A DNA stretch of 64,000 nt, taken from positions 372,001 through 436,000 of the forward strand of contig CAWJCU010000002.1 of NCBI GenBank assembly GCA_963841455.1, written 5' to 3'. The notes under the pieces are model-generated. The model saw only the letters and a program-made list of their open reading frames with translations. It did no database searches and was not told where the DNA came from. This stretch comes from JAWVFM01 sp963841455. Its GTDB lineage: Bacteria > Actinomycetota > Thermoleophilia > Solirubrobacterales > 70-9. Positions within the stretch are counted from its first letter, which is position 1; each line of letters starts with the position of its first letter. Positions 48,690 to 57,611 of the stretch are shown piece by piece. The translations under genes and the position numbers were made by a program.

Positions 48690-49598
48690 CTACTCGTAGC
48701 GCTTCTCGAGCGTCGGCCAGTGCTCGGGGTCGTGCCCCGGCACGATCACCGCCTGCGGGTACTGGGAGTGGAAGAGCTTTAGCTCCTGAAGCGAGCGGCG
48801 CCAAAGGCGGCGGTCGAGCGGCCGCGGCGGCTCCGGTGCGCCCTCCAGCTGGGCGTAGGTGTAGATCGCGTCGCCCGCGATCACGAGGTCGCGGTCGCGA
48901 AGCCTGCAGATGACGCTCTGGTGGCCCGCCGAGTGGCCTGGCGTCGACGCGAGGCGGACGCTGCCGTCGCCGAAGAGGTCGGAGGTGACGCCGAAGCTCG
49001 CGTACGAGCTGACGGTGTCGCCCTCGAAGGCCACGGTCCGGTAGTCGAAGACGTAGTCGTAGTGCACCGGCCTGTAGCCGCGGAGGATGGGCCGGGCATC
49101 GGTCGTCGCCGCCTCCCATTCAGCCGCGGTGACGACGAAGGTCGAGCCCGGGAACTCGGACATTCCCGAGGCGTGGTCGAAGTGCAGGTGGGTCATCACC
49201 ACGACCTTGATGTCGCCAGGCTCGAGGCCGCGAGCGCGAAGCTGCGCTGGCACGTCCTCCCCCGGCTCGAGGCGGGGGTGACCGAAGCTGGTAACCAGGC
49301 GGCCGAGGTTCTCGGCCGGGTCCGACGACACGGAGGGGTGAAGGCCGGTGTCGACGAGGATCGCTCCGGCGCCCGGGTGGTGGATCAGGAACGCGGGGCA
49401 GGGCACCCACCAGTACTGCGAGCGCGGGGTTCCGACGCCCATCGTCTTCAGGGTCTCGAAGCGGCCGCCGGCGCGCTCGAAGAAGGCGCGCGGGCCCTGC
49501 ACCTCGCCGGCCTTCAGCGGCTCGACGATGACGGTCGCATTCTCGCGACCGCCCTCGAGGGGCTCCTCGAGTGGCTTTGGCTCGGCGTGGACCTTCAC
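48690..49598 (-). CDS. Metallo-beta-lactamase-fold hydrolase (lactonase-like)
   Basis: 302 residues from GTG 49598. The zinc motif H-x-H-x-D-H is present (MTHLHFDHASG) with further His in STPGHSAGHQSV and VPGHDPEHW, and the Asp in IAGDAIY. The FLIHHPGAGAILVDTGLHP N-terminal strand and overall length fit N-acyl homoserine lactonase-like (AttM/AiiA) proteins, though glyoxalase-type or other ester substrates are equally possible. Divergent from the SDR at 49657 with a short gap. Confidence 0.82.
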   Translation of the reverse strand: MKVHAEPKPLEEPLEGGRENATVIVEPLKAGEVQGPRAFFERAGGRFETLKTMGVGTPRSQYWWVPCPAFLIHHPGAGAILVDTGLHPSVSSDPAENLGRLVTSFGHPRLEPGEDVPAQLRARGLEPGDIKVVVMTHLHFDHASGMSEFPGSTFVVTAAEWEAATTDARPILRGYRPVHYDYVFDYRTVAFEGDTVSSYASFGVTSDLFGDGSVRLASTPGHSAGHQSVICRLRDRDLVIAGDAIYTYAQLEGAPEPPRPLDRRLWRRSLQELKLFHSQYPQAVIVPGHDPEHWPTLEKRYE

Positions 49599-49656
49599 GG
49601 GCGAGTCAGCGTAGACCAGCCAGAGCGAGCGAGCCGGGGATATCGTGGGCCCCGCA

Positions 49657-50513
49657 ATGGGGGACCCAGCTCCTTCTCGCATCTTCGCTCCGGGCTTGCT
49701 CGAGGGGCAGGTCTGCGCCGTCTCGGGGGCGGGCTCCGGCCTCGGCCGCGAGACGGCGCTCGAGCTCGCCCGGCTCGGCGCGATCGTCGTCGGCTGCGGG
49801 CGCCGTACCGAGCCCCTCGAGGAGACCGTCGAGGCGATCCGAGAGCGGCGGGGGCCGGGCGGAGATGCTAGGCGCTCGACATCCGCGAGCGCCGACGCGG
49901 TCGACGCGTTCGTCGACGGGATCGTCGAGCGGCACGGGCGCCTCGACCTCCTCGTCAACAACGCCGGCGGCCAGTTCCTGAGCCCGGCCGAGGCGATCAG
50001 CCCGAAGGGCTTTCGCACCGTGATCGAGCTGAACGTCCAGGGCACCTGGAACATGACCCACGCCGCGGCGACGAAGGCGTTCATGCCACAGGGCTCGGGC
50101 AAGGTCGTGAACGTCACGCTCTCGCCTCACAACGGGATGCCGGGGATGGTGCATTCGGGCGCCGCCCGCGCCGCGGTCGAGAACATGACACGGACCCTCT
50201 CCGTTGAATGGGCGCGCTACGGCATTCGGCTGGTGGCGATCGCCGCCGGTCAGTTCGACACCGAGACGCTGCGGACGAAGTATCCGGCGGAGGTGAGCAG
50301 GAACGTCTCCGCGCACGATCCCTCTCGGGCGCCTCGGCACCGCCCGAGGAGATGGCGTGGATGGTCGCCTATCTCGCCTCGCCCGCGGGCGACTTCCAGT
50401 CGGCGCCGGTGATCACGATCGACGGTGCCCGCGACAACTGGTTCGGCCCCTGGCCCCCGCCGGCGATGGCGGGCGAAGAGGGCGAGCTGCTCGCCGAGGA
50501 GCGCCGGCCCTAA
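49657..50513 (+). CDS. SDR family oxidoreductase (2,4-dienoyl-CoA reductase-like), several indels
   Basis: ATG 49657 (GTG 49645 precedes). The nucleotide loop is AVSGAGSGLGRETALELARL, with LLVNNAGGQFLSPAEAISPK and VIELNVQGTWNMTHAAATKA as in peroxisomal-type dienoyl-CoA reductases. The catalytic Tyr is not in its usual Y-x-x-x-K form (HSGAARAAVENM instead), an alternative Ser-based set shared with that subfamily. Shifts near 49875 and 49895 cancel each other, and two more near 50315 lead to EEMAWMVAYLASPAGDFQSA and the tail WFGPWPPPAMAGEEG. The gene ends at TAA 50511-50513, overlapping the stop of the SGNH gene on the other strand. Confidence 0.68.
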
Positions 50514-51259
50514 GGGCGATTCAACGTCGTCTTGAGGGCCGGCGCCACCGCGCGCTGCCCGAGCAGCGCGTAGCCGGCGATCGAGGGGTGGTCGCCCTCG
50601 ACCGTCAGGTCGGAGCGCATGAGTCCCGAGCCCGGCGGGCCCTCGAGGGTGTCGTGGAAGTCGAGCACCGGAACATGCTCGCGGCGGCCGATCCCGCTGA
50701 TGCGTCCGGTTCAGGCTCGGCGATCGGCCGGGTCGGCCCGCGGGTGGCCGTTGTTCCACGGGAGCAGGTTCGCGAGGAGCACCGCCAGGCCCATCCGCTC
50801 GCCCTCGCGGACCATCGCCTCCAGGTTCGCCGGCAGCCGCGGCGACGACGCGGCGCTGCCGACCGCCGCCGAGCGCCTGCGCGATGTCGTTCACCCCGCC
50901 CTGCACGATCAGCGCGTCGGCGCCGCGGGCGCAGGCCGCGAGGCGAGCGCGGATCTGGGCGGTCGTCTCGCCGGGGATGCCGCAGTTGCGGAAGCGCGCG
51001 TCCGGCAGCGGCCCGCCGCGCCCAGTACTCGTACTGGCTCTTCGGGTTCGGCCGCGTTCCGAGCTCCGAGCGGACCGCCGGGTTCGGGTCCCACAGGGGC
51101 GATCCGGCGGTGATCGAGTCGCCTAGGGCGGCGACGAGGTAGGGCGTTCGCCTCGGCGGCGTGAGGCGCCGCGGCGGTGGTCGCCTGCTCGCCCGAGCCC
51201 CCGCCGCAGCCCGCGAGGGCGGCGGCGAGGAGCGCTGTCGCTGCGAGAGCTCGCCTCAG
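50510..51259 (-). pseudogene. SGNH/GDSL hydrolase lipoprotein, frameshifted
   Basis: Pieces in different minus-strand frames join into one exported SGNH hydrolase. A signal peptide with lipobox ALAGC (RALAATALLAAALAGC) is at ~51255-51205, block I TPYLVAALGDSITAG at ~51150, block III ADALIVQGGVNDIAQALG at ~50900, AVLLANLLPWNNGHPRAD at ~50780, and the C-terminal block V HPSIAGYALLGQRAVAP at ~50590. At least three indels are needed. The stop is TAG 50510-50512. The start codon is unclear (CTG 51259 or a miscalled GTG/TTG), just downstream of the SDR stop. Confidence 0.6.
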
Positions 51260-51263
51260 CGGC

Positions 51264-52092
51264 TCAGGACATCATTCCGACGAACTGCCCGCCCGTCACG
51301 TTGAGGATCTGGCCGTGGACGTAGTTCGCGAACGGCGAGCAGAGGAACAGCACCGGGCCCGCCGCCTCCGAGGGCTGCGCCGGGCGGCCGAGCGGGAATC
51401 GTGAACGAGGCCATCTGGCGCATCTGCTCGGGGATGCCGAGCTCGACCTCGTGGCCGCCGGCCTCGATCGTCTCGCCGGCCTCCTTCGCCTGGGTGAGGC
51501 GCGTCTCGACGAAACCGAACGCGACGGCGTTGCAGTTGATCTTGAACTGGCCCCACTCCTTGGCGATGGTCTTCGTGAGGCCGGTGACGCCCGCCTTCGC
51601 CGACGAGTAGTTCGCCTGGCCGGCGTTGCCCATCGTGCCCGAGATCGACGTGATGTTCACGATCTTCCGGAAGACCTCGTTGCCCTCGGCCGACTCGGCC
51701 TTCGCCGCCTCGCGCCACTGGGGAGCGACGGCGCGGATCATCCGGAACGGGACGATCGTGTGGATGTCGAGCATCGCCTGGAACTGCTCGTCGGTCATCC
51801 GGTGGACGACACCGTCCCAGGTGTAGCCGGCGTTGTTGACGAGGATGTCGACGGAGCCGAAGGCCTCCTGGGCCTTCGCCACGAGCTCGTCGCAGGCGCC
51901 CTCCGCAGTCAGATCGCCCGCGTGGACGGCGGTCTCGCCCTGGATCTCGCCGGCTGCCTGCTCGGCGACGTCGGCGTCGATGTCGTTGATCAGGACCTTG
52001 GCGCCCTCGCTGACGAACAGCTCCGCCGTCGCGCGTCCGATGCCGCGCGCCGATCCGGTGATGATCGCCGCCTTGCCGTCGAGAAGTCCCAT
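51264..52092 (-). CDS. SDR family oxidoreductase (FabG-like), one frameshift
   Basis: 276 residues if one base is removed. From ATG 52092: AAIITGSARGIGRATAELFV, VDILVNNAGYTWDGVVHRM, KIVNITSISGTMGNAGQANY-SSAKAG (catalytic Tyr/Lys in Y-S-S-A-K) and GQFKINCNAVAFGFVETRL. Then near 51390 a CCC run seems one base too long; past it the frame gives EAAGPVLFLCSPFANYVHGQ and VTGGQFVGMMS with the TGA at 51264-51266. 3-oxoacyl-reductase or hydroxyacyl-CoA dehydrogenase activity is likely. It precedes the SGNH gene. Confidence 0.82.
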
Positions 52093-52209
52093 GTGTTTCG
52101 TCGTGCTCCTTTCGCGCGGGCGCGAGCCCCGCTCTGTGCTTCTAAGTCAGCGAGGGCGGGAGCATATGGAGCCACCGCATGTGCCGCGCCGACGGGATCC
52201 GCCTGAACG

Positions 52210-52242
52210 CCGAAATCCGTCGACCCCGACGACGGAAGTCGG
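52210..52242. repeat. Palindromic repeat family B, copy 2
   Basis: CCGAAATCCGTCG and CGACGGAAGTCGG pair at 11 of 13 positions around the loop ACCCCGA. It shares CGCCGAA, CGTCGACCCC and CGACG with the hairpin at 22872-22916; one stem G-C pair of that copy is C-G here. It lies in the 184-bp gap between the SDR start (52092) and the unknown gene (52277). Confidence 0.5.
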
Positions 52243-52276
52243 AACTCGTGGGCGTGGCGTCGCATGCCCGCCTCTC

Positions 52277-52994
52277 CTAGCCAGCCCCGTCCGCCTGTGA
52301 CGGCGGCGGGCCGCCGGGGTCCGGCGGGAACGGCGCGAGCCCCGCGTGCCACGGGCCGGGCGGGTAGAGGTGCACGTTCGACTCGTCGACCTCCTTGACG
52401 ATCCGCTTGAAGAGCTGGCCGCCGTTCTTCAGAGCGGCCTCGAGCTCGTCGGCCGTGCGCTCGCGCAGGCGCCAGTGCAGGTAGAGCTGCTGCTCGAGGA
52501 CGCCGAAGTCGACCGGGTTTTGGATCGTCGTCGCCCAGGTCAGGAAGCCGGGGCTGAAGGTCTCGCGCAGGGCGACCGGGTCGTACCCCTTCGGGACCGT
52601 CGCCAGGAAGCGCTTGTTGAACTCGATCGACTCGAACTCGACCTTCCGCGCAACGCGCTGGATCGCGAGCTCGTCGGGCCGGCGCTCGATCGACTCGACG
52701 TTGAACGGCGGCATGACCTTCGCGAGGTCCGGGACGTGTGCCTTCACGATCACCGCACCCGGCAGCACTGCCTTCGAGAAGAGCCCTCCCTCCTCGTGCT
52801 CGTCGGCGTCGCAGCACGCGCCCCAGAACTCGGGCGTGAGCTCGCCGGTGAGACGGTTGGTGCCGCCGGGGCACAGCGCCGCGGGGGCCGCCCTTCGGGT
52901 TCAGGCCCCCGACCTCGTCGTAGGTGAGATCGTGCTTCCCCGCGTAGGACCGGACGGTCTCGGCCCAGGCCTGCGCGTCGTCCTTGCCGCTCAC
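52277..52994 (-). CDS. Protein of unknown function, one frameshift
   Basis: GTG 52994 gives DDAQAWAETVRSYAGKHDLT, then YDEVGGLNPKGG. After removing one base near 52890 the frame continues ALCPGGTNRLTGELTPEFWG, ACCDADEHEEGGLF, VLPGAVIVKAHVPDLAKVMP, RVARKVEFESIEFNKRFLAT and ends in a Pro-rich tail. About 238 residues, with a CxCC-like C-P-G...A-C-C-D set in the N-terminal part, and no membrane segment. I recognise no family. It lies between the SDR/SGNH genes and the alcohol dehydrogenase of the mce-linked operon, all in one direction, so may act in the same pathway. Confidence 0.65.
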
Positions 52995-53049
52995 AGACTC
53001 TCGGCTTCGCGCTCGGCCAAGAACTCTTCTCCCTTTCGGAGCCTCGCGC

Positions 53050-54246
53050 TCACAGCGCATTCCTGTAGAGCTCGGCGAAATCCTCCTCGGAGGGCTCCCG
53101 AGGGTTGACGAGCGTGCATCCGTCGCCCATCGCTCCGTCCACCAGCGCCGGGATGCCGTCCTCGGGCACGCCGACCTCCGAAAGCCGCATCGGAAGACCG
53201 AGCCGGCCCACCAGCGCGCGCACCTCGTCGGCGAGGGCCGTGCCGACCGCCTCGCCGTCGCCGGGCGCGTCGATGCCCATCTCCGCCGCCACGTCGCGGT
53301 AGCGCTCGGCGATCTCCTCCCCCCCGGCGGCGTTGTACTCGATCACCCACGGGAGATTGATGGCGTTCGCCACGCCGTGAGCCACGCCGTACTGACCGCC
53401 GCACGGATGCGACATCGAGTGGGTGATGCCGATCGCCCCCGACCCACTCGCCTGGATCGCCAGATCGGCCGCGACGAGCATGTTTCCGCGGGCCTCCACA
53501 TCGGAGGTGTCGGCCACGGCGCGCTCGAGGTTCTCGCGGATAAGCCTGATCGCATGCAGCGACGTCGCGTCGCCGTGCGGGTTCCATTCGCTCGAGACGT
53601 AGCCCTCGATCGCATGGGTGAGGGCGTCCATGCCGGTGGCCGCCGCGATGGCGGCCGGGAGCGTCTCCGTCGCCGCCGGATCGAGAATCGCCAGGTCGGG
53701 GAACAGGCCAAGGTCGATGATCTCGACCTTCAGGTTCTCCGAGCGGTCCTTGACGACCGCGGCGGCGCTTGCCTCCGAGCCCGTGCCGGCCGTCGTCGGG
53801 ATCGCTGCCAGCGGCGCCAGCGGCAGCGGCGGCCCCATGCCATCCGCGGCCCTCGGCAGGAGCATCATTCCCTCGTAGTCGCGCACCGAGCCCCCGTGGG
53901 TGAAGACGATGTTCGCCGCCTTCGTCGTGTCCATGACCGAGCCGCCGCCGACCGCCATGAAGCCATCGGCGCCTGCTTCCTTCGCCGCCTCGGCGCAGGC
54001 CACCACGACCTCGGTGTCGGAGTCCTGCGGGACCCCGTCGAAGACGCCCGCGACCTCCACCCCGCCGTCCGTGAGCCCGGCCTCGGCCTTGTCGACGAGC
54101 CCCGTGCCGCGAATCACCTCGTCGGTCACGACCAGCGCTCGCGAGGCACCCTCCTTCGTGAACTCGAAGCCCGCCGACCCGATGAGGTCAAGTCCGGCGA
54201 TCACCCGGGTCGAGGACTTCCACTGGTAGAAGTCCTTGAAGGTCAA
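53050..54246 (-). CDS. Iron-containing alcohol dehydrogenase family
   Basis: 398 residues from ATG 54246. The NAD-binding GFMAVGGGSVMDTTKAANIV, the ATGMDALTHAIEGYVS metal-site segment (Asp and His) and the ITHSMSHPCGGQYGVAHGVA segment with two further His match group III Fe-dependent dehydrogenases. It may oxidise or reduce a hydroxyl of a lipid, such as a hydroxy-fatty acid or a sterol side chain. ATGA overlap with the SCP2 gene ties it to the mce operon. Confidence 0.9.
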   Translation of the reverse strand: MTFKDFYQWKSSTRVIAGLDLIGSAGFEFTKEGASRALVVTDEVIRGTGLVDKAEAGLTDGGVEVAGVFDGVPQDSDTEVVVACAEAAKEAGADGFMAVGGGSVMDTTKAANIVFTHGGSVRDYEGMMLLPRAADGMGPPLPLAPLAAIPTTAGTGSEASAAAVVKDRSENLKVEIIDLGLFPDLAILDPAATETLPAAIAAATGMDALTHAIEGYVSSEWNPHGDATSLHAIRLIRENLERAVADTSDVEARGNMLVAADLAIQASGSGAIGITHSMSHPCGGQYGVAHGVANAINLPWVIEYNAAGGEEIAERYRDVAAEMGIDAPGDGEAVGTALADEVRALVGRLGLPMRLSEVGVPEDGIPALVDGAMGDGCTLVNPREPSEEDFAELYRNAL

Positions 54247-54656
54247 TCGAGGAGGTCCTGGCGGCCCTGCTCGGTGAGCTGGGCCTTGTAGCGGGGAAAG
54301 ATCGGCTTCGTCAGCGGCACGAGCTTCAGGATCTTCGCGACCGGCCCCCTGGCCTTGATCTGCCCGCGCGCCAGGGCAACCGTCACGTTCACCTCTCCGA
54401 GCCAGAAGCGGTGCGCCGTGTCGGCCTCCATCGACATCGTCACCTCGGGCTCCATGTCGGTCTCGCCGAAGTCGACGTCGCCGGGCTGGCCCTCCTGCAG
54501 GCGAACGGTGATCGTCGAATCGGGCTCGCGGTAGTCGTACTGGACGATCGTGTTCGCCTTGCGGAACTTCGGCGCGAGCTCCTCGTCGTTGGCGATGTCG
54601 ACGAACAGCTTGCCGATCACGTCGTAGACCTCCTGCGCGTCACTGAAGTACGCCAA
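54243..54656 (-). CDS. SCP2 sterol-carrier domain protein
   Basis: 137 residues from TTG 54656, with GAGAGGA upstream. It shows the SCP2 pattern: AQEVYDVIGKLFVDIANDEE, STITVRLQEGQPGDVDFGET, VTMSMEADTAHRFWLGEVNV, VALARGQIKARGPVAKILKL. SCP2 domains hold a fatty acyl, sterol or other lipid in a hydrophobic tunnel. Placed directly after the last mce gene, it is the natural intracellular acceptor of imported lipid. Stop and ADH start overlap by four bases. Confidence 0.85.
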   Translation of the reverse strand: MAYFSDAQEVYDVIGKLFVDIANDEELAPKFRKANTIVQYDYREPDSTITVRLQEGQPGDVDFGETDMEPEVTMSMEADTAHRFWLGEVNVTVALARGQIKARGPVAKILKLVPLTKPIFPRYKAQLTEQGRQDLLD

Positions 54657-54688
54657 GTGCTTTTCCTCTCCTCGTAGGGGAGCGGATC

Positions 54689-56275
54689 CTAAGGCTGCGC
54701 GTAAAGCCGCGGGTAGCGCCCGTTGCCCAGGTTCGCCAGCTTCTTCTGGACGAAGCACGGAGCGAACCCAACTCCGGGCGGGTTACCGTTGTTGATCCCC
54801 GGCTTCCGCTGACCCGCCACGAGCGGGTGCTCGGACACGGGGCCCGACGGCCCCGTCACGGGCGTGAAGTCGAGGTTCTTGCAGTCGAAGTTGGGGAAGA
54901 TGCCCTTCTTCGCAGAACCCTGCACCAGGATCGAGTTCGGTGGCCCGTAGGCGTTGCCACGATTGGTCGGGAGGCGGTTCTGGTAGATCGAGAGTGTCTC
55001 CGGGCTGATGTAGCTGAGGATGCGCAGCGCCATCCCCGGAGCCGGCTGATTGGGTACCGGGGGCACCTGCCCGAAGCCGACGCCGGGGTTCGAGAGGAAG
55101 TTGGTCACGTCCGTCCTGTAGGCGCGGAAGAAGTTGACCACCGGCTCGACGTTGGCCAGGAACGGGTCCAGTGCGCCGAGCACCGGCCGCAGGCCACCGA
55201 GGAACTTGGCCGTCGCCGGCAGGCCCTTCACGGACACCCTGATCAGCGGCTTCAGGTCGATGAAGAGGGAGCGCAGGTGCGGGGAGAGCTGCCGGACGGA
55301 GCGGAGGGTCGGGGAGACGTCGTTCGCCACCGGCAGGAGCTTGCGGACCAGCGGGTGCGCGTTTGCCCGGAAGCGGTCGAGGCTGGCCAAGGTGAGGCGG
55401 CTCTCGTGCTCGAACGTCGGGAAGATCTGGAACGCTTGGCGGAGCGCCTCGTGCTCGGAGGCGAGCGCCTTGAAGGTGGTGTCGGAGCCCGTGATCGCCC
55501 GCGAGAGCTGGCCGTCCTGGGCCGACAGCGCGTCGAACACGGTGCCGGTGTCGCGCACCAGGCCCTGCACTGCGGACTGCTGGTTATGAAGGACGCGCAG
55601 GATGCGCGAGGCATCGGTCGCGAACGGGCCGAGGTTGCCGAACGCGTCGTTCAGGTCCAGGCCCCGGCCCTTGATGCCCACCGCCGCGTTCTGGATCCAC
55701 CGCTGGAAGGCCACACGGGTCTGCTTGTCGAGCGCGTTGAAGATCTCGTCGATCTGCGTCGCCTCCTGGGTTCGGGAGATCGCCAGGGTCCCGCCCTCGG
55801 GAATCGTCTTGACGCTCGACGCGTCGGTGGTCGCCGCGTTTGCGGCCGTCGCCGCCGAGCCGAGCGAAACCGGCTTCGGCGTGCCGTCGGGCTCCGTGCC
55901 GGACGTGAGCTCCACGTAGGTCTCGCCGAGGAGCGTTTTCTGGCGCAGGATCGCGCGCGCGTCGTTTGAGATCGGTGCGTACCGCGGCTCGATCTCGATT
56001 ACGGCCTCGGTGGTGTCCTTGCCGTTGACCCGCTTGTCCGGCGGGGCGAGCTGGATCGACTCCACCTTCCCGACCGAGACGCCGCCGATCCGGACGTCGG
56101 ACTGCTGGGCGAGCTGCGTCGCCTCCGGGAAGTACGCCGTAATGCGGTAGCTCTCGGGCTTCAGCGGGACCGGGCCGCCGAACGCCACCCAGAGGAACAG
56201 GATCAACCCGAAGCACGACAGCGCGAAGCCGATGGCGACGAGGACGCGTCCTAGTGACGGGGCTTGCTTTTGCAT
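54689..56275 (-). CDS. MCE-family (MlaD-domain) protein, sixth of the operon
   Basis: 528 residues from ATG 56275. One N-terminal membrane helix (VLVAIGFALSCFGLILFLWV) is followed by the MCE domain at ~40-120 (YRITAYFPEATQLAQQSDVR, IGGVSVGKVESIQL, LGETYVELTSG), then a long helical region (TFEHESRLTLASLDRFRA) and a C-terminal part with Cys and Tyr. Such proteins form a hexameric tunnel across the periplasm-like space in mce systems. The last of six, as MceF is in mycobacteria. Linked by 32 bases to the SCP2 gene. Confidence 0.87.
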   Translation of the reverse strand: MQKQAPSLGRVLVAIGFALSCFGLILFLWVAFGGPVPLKPESYRITAYFPEATQLAQQSDVRIGGVSVGKVESIQLAPPDKRVNGKDTTEAVIEIEPRYAPISNDARAILRQKTLLGETYVELTSGTEPDGTPKPVSLGSAATAANAATTDASSVKTIPEGGTLAISRTQEATQIDEIFNALDKQTRVAFQRWIQNAAVGIKGRGLDLNDAFGNLGPFATDASRILRVLHNQQSAVQGLVRDTGTVFDALSAQDGQLSRAITGSDTTFKALASEHEALRQAFQIFPTFEHESRLTLASLDRFRANAHPLVRKLLPVANDVSPTLRSVRQLSPHLRSLFIDLKPLIRVSVKGLPATAKFLGGLRPVLGALDPFLANVEPVVNFFRAYRTDVTNFLSNPGVGFGQVPPVPNQPAPGMALRILSYISPETLSIYQNRLPTNRGNAYGPPNSILVQGSAKKGIFPNFDCKNLDFTPVTGPSGPVSEHPLVAGQRKPGINNGNPPGVGFAPCFVQKKLANLGNGRYPRLYAQP

Positions 56276-56282
56276 CAGGCGA

Positions 56283-57611
56283 TCACGCGATTGGGCATTG
56301 GGTTCCGAGCAGACGGTCGAAGCCGGTGATGAGGGGAGCGAGGATGTCCGCCGGCGCGGGCGTTGAGTCGAGGATGCCGCGCAGGTTCTGGCAGCTCACG
56401 GTTAGGTACACCCGCCATTCCGCGCCGTGCGCGTCCTGGGTCGCGAACGTGAGCGCGCCGATGTGCGAGGCCCAGGCGAGCCAGTAGAGGTAGCCCTCAT
56501 CGCGGCCCGTGGTGCCGGGCGCGTTCGCCCCGTGCGGGTTGTAGGAGGCCTCGTTGAGGAACCGGTTCAACTCGTTGGTGGCCACCGTCAGCCGCGGCGT
56601 TGCCGTCGAGAACCGGTTCGCGGCCAGGCGGAGCGGCGAGATGTCCGGGCGCGCCGCGCGGACCAGCGGGCGGATCCGGTCCTTGATCGCGGGGGTCGCC
56701 CGGTGCGAGAGGGCGATGAGCGAGGAGTTGAGCTCAGGCAGGCGCCGAGCGAACGGCCGCAGCGAGTTGAAGGTCGGCCCGAGCTGCTGCGCGAACGGGG
56801 TGGTCGCGTTGAACGAGGCCCGGGTCTTCGCCAGCACCCCCGGAAGCTCGGCGACCGCGCGCTGCACGTTCGCGTCCTGGCCGGCGATGGCACCGAGGGT
56901 CGAGTTCGAGGCTCGCACGAGGGTCGTCACGTCGCTCGAGTGACGGCCCACGTCGGCGGTCAGCACGCTTAGGTTGTGGATCAGGTTCGCGAGGTTCTGC
57001 CGCCGTTGCGCGACGAGGGTGTTGAGCCGGTCGAGGTCCCTGTTGACCGGACCGAGGCCGCCGAGCAGCTTGCCGAGGTTCTGGGACTGCCCCTTCAGGC
57101 CCTGGCCACCGGAGTCGAGGAGAATCCGCAGATAGGCGCGCGTGTCGCCGTCAAGTGCTGAGAGCACCTCGTCGAGGTTGACGTCCGGCGCGGTGTTCGA
57201 GAGCGGGATCGTCCCACCGTCGGGGATCTCGCCCGCGTCCTTCGTCCCCGGGTCGAGCTGGAAGAACATGTCGTCCAGGCCGGTGCGCGGGCGCAGGAGG
57301 ACCGTCGCGTTGCGGTAGATCGGCACGTACTTGGGGTCGATTCCGAAGGTGACGTCGGCGACGCCGTTCTTGAGCTCGACGCTCTGCACGTCGCCCACCT
57401 TCACGCCCGCGACGTCGATGCTCTGGCCCTGGCCCGGCACCACGGCCTGCGCCGTCTGAAGCTCGGCGTGGAGGGTGAAGGGGTGGGGCTCGAGGAGCGG
57501 GATCCGCAGCCGCTGCTGCTGGACGATGTAGTAGCTCGTCGCGATCGCGATCAGGAACAGCACGGCGATCGCGATGAAGTTGCGCAGGTTCTTGCGAATC
57601 GCGGTGGCCAT
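56283..57611 (-). CDS. MCE-family protein, fifth of the operon
   Basis: 442 residues from ATG 57611, whose first base is shared with the previous stop. The N-terminal helix FIAIAVLFLIAIATSYYIVQ leads to an MCE domain (HAELQTAQAVVPGQGQSIDV, VAGVKVGDVQSVEL, RPRTGLDDMFFQLDPGT). A helical middle follows and a C-terminal Cys pair (VSCQNLRG, GTQCPIA). No lipobox, so it is not a mycobacterial-style LprK lipoprotein. Seven-base gap to the sixth gene. Confidence 0.87.
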   Translation of the reverse strand: MATAIRKNLRNFIAIAVLFLIAIATSYYIVQQQRLRIPLLEPHPFTLHAELQTAQAVVPGQGQSIDVAGVKVGDVQSVELKNGVADVTFGIDPKYVPIYRNATVLLRPRTGLDDMFFQLDPGTKDAGEIPDGGTIPLSNTAPDVNLDEVLSALDGDTRAYLRILLDSGGQGLKGQSQNLGKLLGGLGPVNRDLDRLNTLVAQRRQNLANLIHNLSVLTADVGRHSSDVTTLVRASNSTLGAIAGQDANVQRAVAELPGVLAKTRASFNATTPFAQQLGPTFNSLRPFARRLPELNSSLIALSHRATPAIKDRIRPLVRAARPDISPLRLAANRFSTATPRLTVATNELNRFLNEASYNPHGANAPGTTGRDEGYLYWLAWASHIGALTFATQDAHGAEWRVYLTVSCQNLRGILDSTPAPADILAPLITGFDRLLGTQCPIA

